Assembly (NCBI GenBank): GCA_017416505.1
Contig: JAFQCI010000180.1
Span: forward strand, 1 to 25,053
Direction: 5' to 3'
DNA length: 25,053 nucleotides
Source of the DNA: Lachnospiraceae bacterium
GTDB taxonomy: Bacteria; Bacillota_A; Clostridia; Lachnospirales; Lachnospiraceae
In this document: positions 23,019 through 25,053 of the stretch, one piece after another
How positions within the stretch are numbered: the stretch's first letter is position 1
How the letters are laid out: each line of letters opens with the position of its first letter
Made by a program: the position numbers and the translations under genes
The notes under the pieces: model-generated
What the model was told of the DNA's origin: nothing
Seen by the model: the letters and a program-made list of their open reading frames with translations, nothing else
Database searches by the model: none

Positions 23019-23861
23019 ATGTACGAAGATATTTTTGAATTAGTAACTATTGCAGCGAAAAAGAGAAATCTCAAGGATTCTACTATCGCTGCTTATTGTC
23101 ACGCACTTTCCCCGTTTTTGAACTATATCAACAAGCCTTGGAAAGAGCTCACAATAGCAGATGCTGATGATTATTTAACTGCCAAAAGACTTGCTGGTGT
23201 CCTGCCTGAAACCTATAATCATTACTACGGGGCATTACGTTTCATGTATAAGCGTGTACTCAAGCTTAACTGGGACGAGGATGATCTCCCTAGGATGAAA
23301 CGTGACCGTTCCCTTCCCACCGTCCTTTCAAGAGCTGAGGTTCATGCAATTCTTGAAGCCACACAAAACTTGAAATACAAAGCCATCTTTGCGGTTATGT
23401 ATTCAGGTGGTCTTCGTGTATCTGAAGCAACCCATTTACATTATGATGATATTTCCCGTAAAAATCATTCCATCCATATCCGCAACACCAAAAACAGAAT
23501 GGACCGCTATACCATTCTTGCTGACCGTACACTTGACATTCTGACAGAATACTGGTTTCAGTGTGGAAAACCCAAAAATATTCTATTTCCAAGCCAGGCA
23601 ACCGGTGAATATCTTGATATCTCTGCTGTGAATCAGGTATTAAGAAGAAGTACCGAGCGGGCGGGGCTTGTTAAGCATGTCACTTCGCACGCATTCAGAC
23701 ACAGCTTTGCAAGTCATCTTCTCGAAGCCGGATGTGATATCAAATACATTCAGGCATTGTTAGGTCACTTGGATCCGAAATCCACTGAGATTTATCTTCA
23801 TGTCAGCAATAAGACTCTGCTTGGCATTAAAAGTCCTTTTGATGTACAGGAGGATTCATAA
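23019..23861 (+). CDS. Tyrosine recombinase / site-specific integrase
   Basis: ATG 23019 follows ATGGAGG. The 280-residue product has an N-terminal SAM-like core-binding domain (STIAAYCHALSPFLNYI) and a complete catalytic domain: Arg133 (SGGLRVSE), Lys158 (NTKNR), His224 and Arg227 (HAFRH), His250 (LLGH) and Tyr259 (STEIYLHV). It is of XerC/D-like size. Its stop overlaps the start of an IS91-like transposase by one base, so the pair is translationally coupled. Some IS91-related elements carry such a recombinase in front of the transposase. It is oriented opposite to the island genes and has a more balanced base composition. Confidence 0.9.
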   Translation: MYEDIFELVTIAAKKRNLKDSTIAAYCHALSPFLNYINKPWKELTIADADDYLTAKRLAGVLPETYNHYYGALRFMYKRVLKLNWDEDDLPRMKRDRSLPTVLSRAEVHAILEATQNLKYKAIFAVMYSGGLRVSEATHLHYDDISRKNHSIHIRNTKNRMDRYTILADRTLDILTEYWFQCGKPKNILFPSQATGEYLDISAVNQVLRRSTERAGLVKHVTSHAFRHSFASHLLEAGCDIKYIQALLGHLDPKSTEIYLHVSNKTLLGIKSPFDVQEDS

Positions 23862-24019
23862 TGGAGCGCCCTACTGTACAGGATATCTTTCTACAGTTTT
23901 ATCCGAGATACCTTGATAAATACACTCCTTCTCCTCAGCAATCCAAGGTTGCAAACTGCATCATCAACTGTAAAACCGGTGCTTATGGAAGCAACGTAAG
24001 TGTCTGTGAATGTAATTAA
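23861..24019 (+). pseudogene. IS91-family transposase, truncated after 52 codons
   Basis: ATG 23861 overlaps the recombinase stop. The frame (VQDIFLQFYPRYLDKY, then KVANCIINCKTGAYGS near residues 32-47 and CEC at the end) matches the N-terminal zinc-binding region of IS91-type Y2 HUH transposases. The frame then reaches a stop, while the family usually runs to several hundred residues. The catalytic HUH and double-Tyr motifs are missing. The truncation lies 15 bp before the excisionase-like gene, so the mobilizable element was probably joined here. The fragment cannot transpose by itself. Confidence 0.7.
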
Positions 24020-24034
24020 CAAGGAGGTGATTCA

Positions 24035-24268
24035 ATGACAGAAATGAAAATTGCCTTATCCATTGAGGAAGCAGCCGACTATACCGGTATCGGAAGAAAT
24101 ACGCCTCGAGACCTGGTAAAGTGGAAGAAACTCCCGGTACTTCAGGTAGGACGAAAAGCTTTAATCAAAACCGATATACTGGAGCAGTTCATGGAAGCCA
24201 ACGAGGGCAGGGACTTGAGGGATAAGAATACTGTCAAAGCAGTTGCACGAAAAACTGCTGTAACTTAA
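24035..24268 (+). CDS. xis: Excisionase-like helix-turn-helix DNA-binding protein
   Basis: ATG 24035 follows AAGGAGGTG. The 77-residue product starts with the HTH of the excisionase family: ALSIEEAADYTGIGRNTPRDLV, then KWKKLPVLQVGRKALIKTDILEQF as the wing. Such proteins bind attachment sites, direct Tyr recombinases toward excision, and may act on transfer genes. The Pro in 'NTPRDL' is unusual, since this position is generally Leu or Met. A terminator hairpin overlaps its stop codon. It begins a conserved-looking module with the oriT-like region and the relaxase; the matching integrase is not in this window unless it is the one at 23019. Confidence 0.8.
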   Translation: MTEMKIALSIEEAADYTGIGRNTPRDLVKWKKLPVLQVGRKALIKTDILEQFMEANEGRDLRDKNTVKAVARKTAVT

Positions 24269-24297
24269 AAGGGTGGCTTCCTACGAAACCACCCTTT
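24268..24297 (+). terminator. Terminator-like hairpin after the excisionase-like gene
   Basis: AAAGGGTGG (24268-24276) pairs perfectly with CCACCCTTT (24289-24297), with an extra TTC/GAA pairing inside. The following T run is short, so termination may be incomplete. Confidence 0.7.
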
Positions 24298-24313
24298 GGT
24301 ATGTATCAGACCG

Positions 24314-24357
24314 AAGCCATGATATACCTACACGCAAATAGATTATATCATGTGCTT
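24314..24357. repeat. Inverted repeat upstream of the oriT-like region
   Basis: CATGATATA (24318-24326) pairs with TATATCATG (24344-24352), and GAAGC/GCTTC extend the arms with one bulge. It could be a binding site for the excisionase-like protein or a transfer accessory protein. Confidence 0.6.
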
Positions 24358-24405
24358 CCTCTGGTATCAACCAAAACTTACGGGAAAGGAGTTGAAATTT
24401 TATGA

Positions 24406-24588
24406 ATAAGTGAGTGGTTTTCTTTCATAAGGAATATATTTTTGCAAGCCCTCGGCGATTGAGAGCGAAATACACCCTTCGCACAAATCTTCGATTTGTA
24501 CTCTGGGTATTTCGCGATTGCATCGAGCTCTTATTGCCGGATACGGCATAGTGTTCGTAACCGGACACCTAAGTGTCCACTCACTTAT
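24406..24588 (+). other. Candidate origin of transfer (oriT) with nested inverted repeats
   Basis: A 12-bp perfect inverted repeat, ATAAGTGAGTGG (24406-24417) and CCACTCACTTAT (24577-24588), encloses the region. Inside are GCGAAATAC (24465-24473) with GTATTTCGC (24507-24515), its inner stem ACAAATC (24483-24489) with GATTTGT (24493-24499), and GGACAC (24563-24568) with GTGTCC (24573-24578). The sequence CCTAAGTGTCC resembles the TAAGTGCG-type nick sites of MOBQ plasmids. It lies directly before a MobA/MobL relaxase gene. This 394-bp stretch (24269-24662) has no other gene. Confidence 0.6.
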
Positions 24589-24662
24589 AATCCTTCCGCC
24601 TCTTTCCCTAAGTAACATTTACGAGAGGAGGAAACACTATCGAAAGAAATTCATTTATTCAG

Positions 24663-25053
24663 ATGAGCAAGCTCTACAATGTCCGTGGCAGGATTACTTA
24701 TATATCCAGTCATGCCAAGCAGGAAAATCTCTATGCGGTCTATGAAACAACAGACCGTCACTACTGGACGGATCTTGCCAAATTTAATCAGCGGGAGTTT
24801 CTAAAAAGCGGTACAGAGGGAAAATGTATCGAGGCAAGGGAACTGATTATAGCATTGCCGGAATCTTTTCCCGATTTGTATGACCCTGACAGGCTGTTAC
24901 AAATGTTTACCAACCGCTTTAAAGAAAAATATGGTGTGGAGTGTGTATCAGCTCTGCACCACAACAAACGCAAGACCAACTATCATATCCATCTCATCTT
25001 TTCCGAAAGGGAACTGTTACCGGAACCCATAGAAAAGATTGCAACACGCAATA
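24663..25053 (+). CDS. MobA/MobL-family relaxase, 5' part (cut by window edge)
   Basis: The frame is open to the window end (130 codons from ATG 24663). SKLYNVRGRITYISSHAKQ is the usual N-terminus of the Firmicute MobL type. The later segment HHNKRKTNYHIHLIFSERE has the HxH of the HUH metal site. The relaxase would nick the oriT-like region just upstream and carry the strand into a recipient, using another element's mating channel. The first ATG lacks a site at normal distance. GAGGAGG (24625-24631) instead sits eight bases before an in-frame ATC (24639), so an ATG there may have mutated. The catalytic Tyr is expected near the N-terminus (Tyr5 or Tyr12). Confidence 0.85.
   Translation, partial: MSKLYNVRGRITYISSHAKQENLYAVYETTDRHYWTDLAKFNQREFLKSGTEGKCIEARELIIALPESFPDLYDPDRLLQMFTNRFKEKYGVECVSALHHNKRKTNYHIHLIFSERELLPEPIEKIATRN

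Noticed and set aside
24403..24414. Three-codon frame (ATG AAT AAG TGA) after a good AAAGGAG site
   Set aside because: It overlaps the outer arm of the oriT-like repeat. It could be a mini-leader, but three codons cannot be supported.
24518..24745. 75-codon plus-strand frame across the oriT-like region
   Set aside because: It overlaps the inverted repeats and the relaxase start in another frame; composition is not protein-like.

Overview
The window is AT-rich DNA (roughly two-thirds A+T by eye) with strong Gram-positive ribosome binding sites. Its gene families (IS200/IS605, Rpn-type nuclease, MobA/MobL relaxase, APH(3')-like kinase, Nim-like flavoprotein) point to a gut Firmicute, most likely Lachnospiraceae/Clostridia. 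I assign this from gene content and codon style, not from a marker gene.

Layout. (1) 1-790: the left end of an IS200/IS605 element interrupts an NAD-dependent epimerase gene. (2) 867-5865, minus strand: S66 carboxypeptidase, Rpn-type nuclease with an in-frame tetrapeptide repeat, an uncharacterised small hydrophobic peptide, three GNAT acetyltransferases and a SAM methyltransferase. (3) 6081-7813, plus strand: an iron-sulfur-type flavoprotein, then a MarR regulator with two operator-like palindromes and a flavodoxin. (4) 8003-12378, minus strand: an ABC exporter and a MutS2-like ATPase without an Smr domain. Each is preceded by a short leader peptide and an attenuator-like RNA region, the arrangement typical of antibiotic-inducible genes. 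(5) 12447-15783: cupin + AraC, a zinc-ribbon membrane protein, and a MerR regulator with a 19-bp-spacer promoter. (6) 15876-22728, minus strand, closely spaced: P-loop kinase, Nim/PPOX-like flavoprotein, VOC protein, APH(3')-like phosphotransferase, a large protein made of two tandem homologous halves, an acidic hypothetical protein, a GNAT-HAD fusion and a further GNAT. (7) 23019-25053, plus strand and visibly less AT-rich: tyrosine recombinase, a truncated IS91-like transposase, an excisionase-like HTH protein, an oriT-like region of nested inverted repeats, and the start of a MobA/MobL relaxase, i.e. the front of a mobilizable element.

Taken together this is an accessory island rich in small-molecule modification and export functions (acetyl-, phospho- and methyltransferases, VOC, flavoproteins, ABC exporter), bordered by mobile DNA. 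Several gaps hold short 5' gene stubs that end where the next gene module begins, so the island appears to have grown by stepwise insertion or recombination. The most notable part is the pair of ribosome-sensing leader regions at 9690-9829 and 11927-12307, which suggests that the MutS2-like protein and the ABC exporter respond to translation inhibitors.
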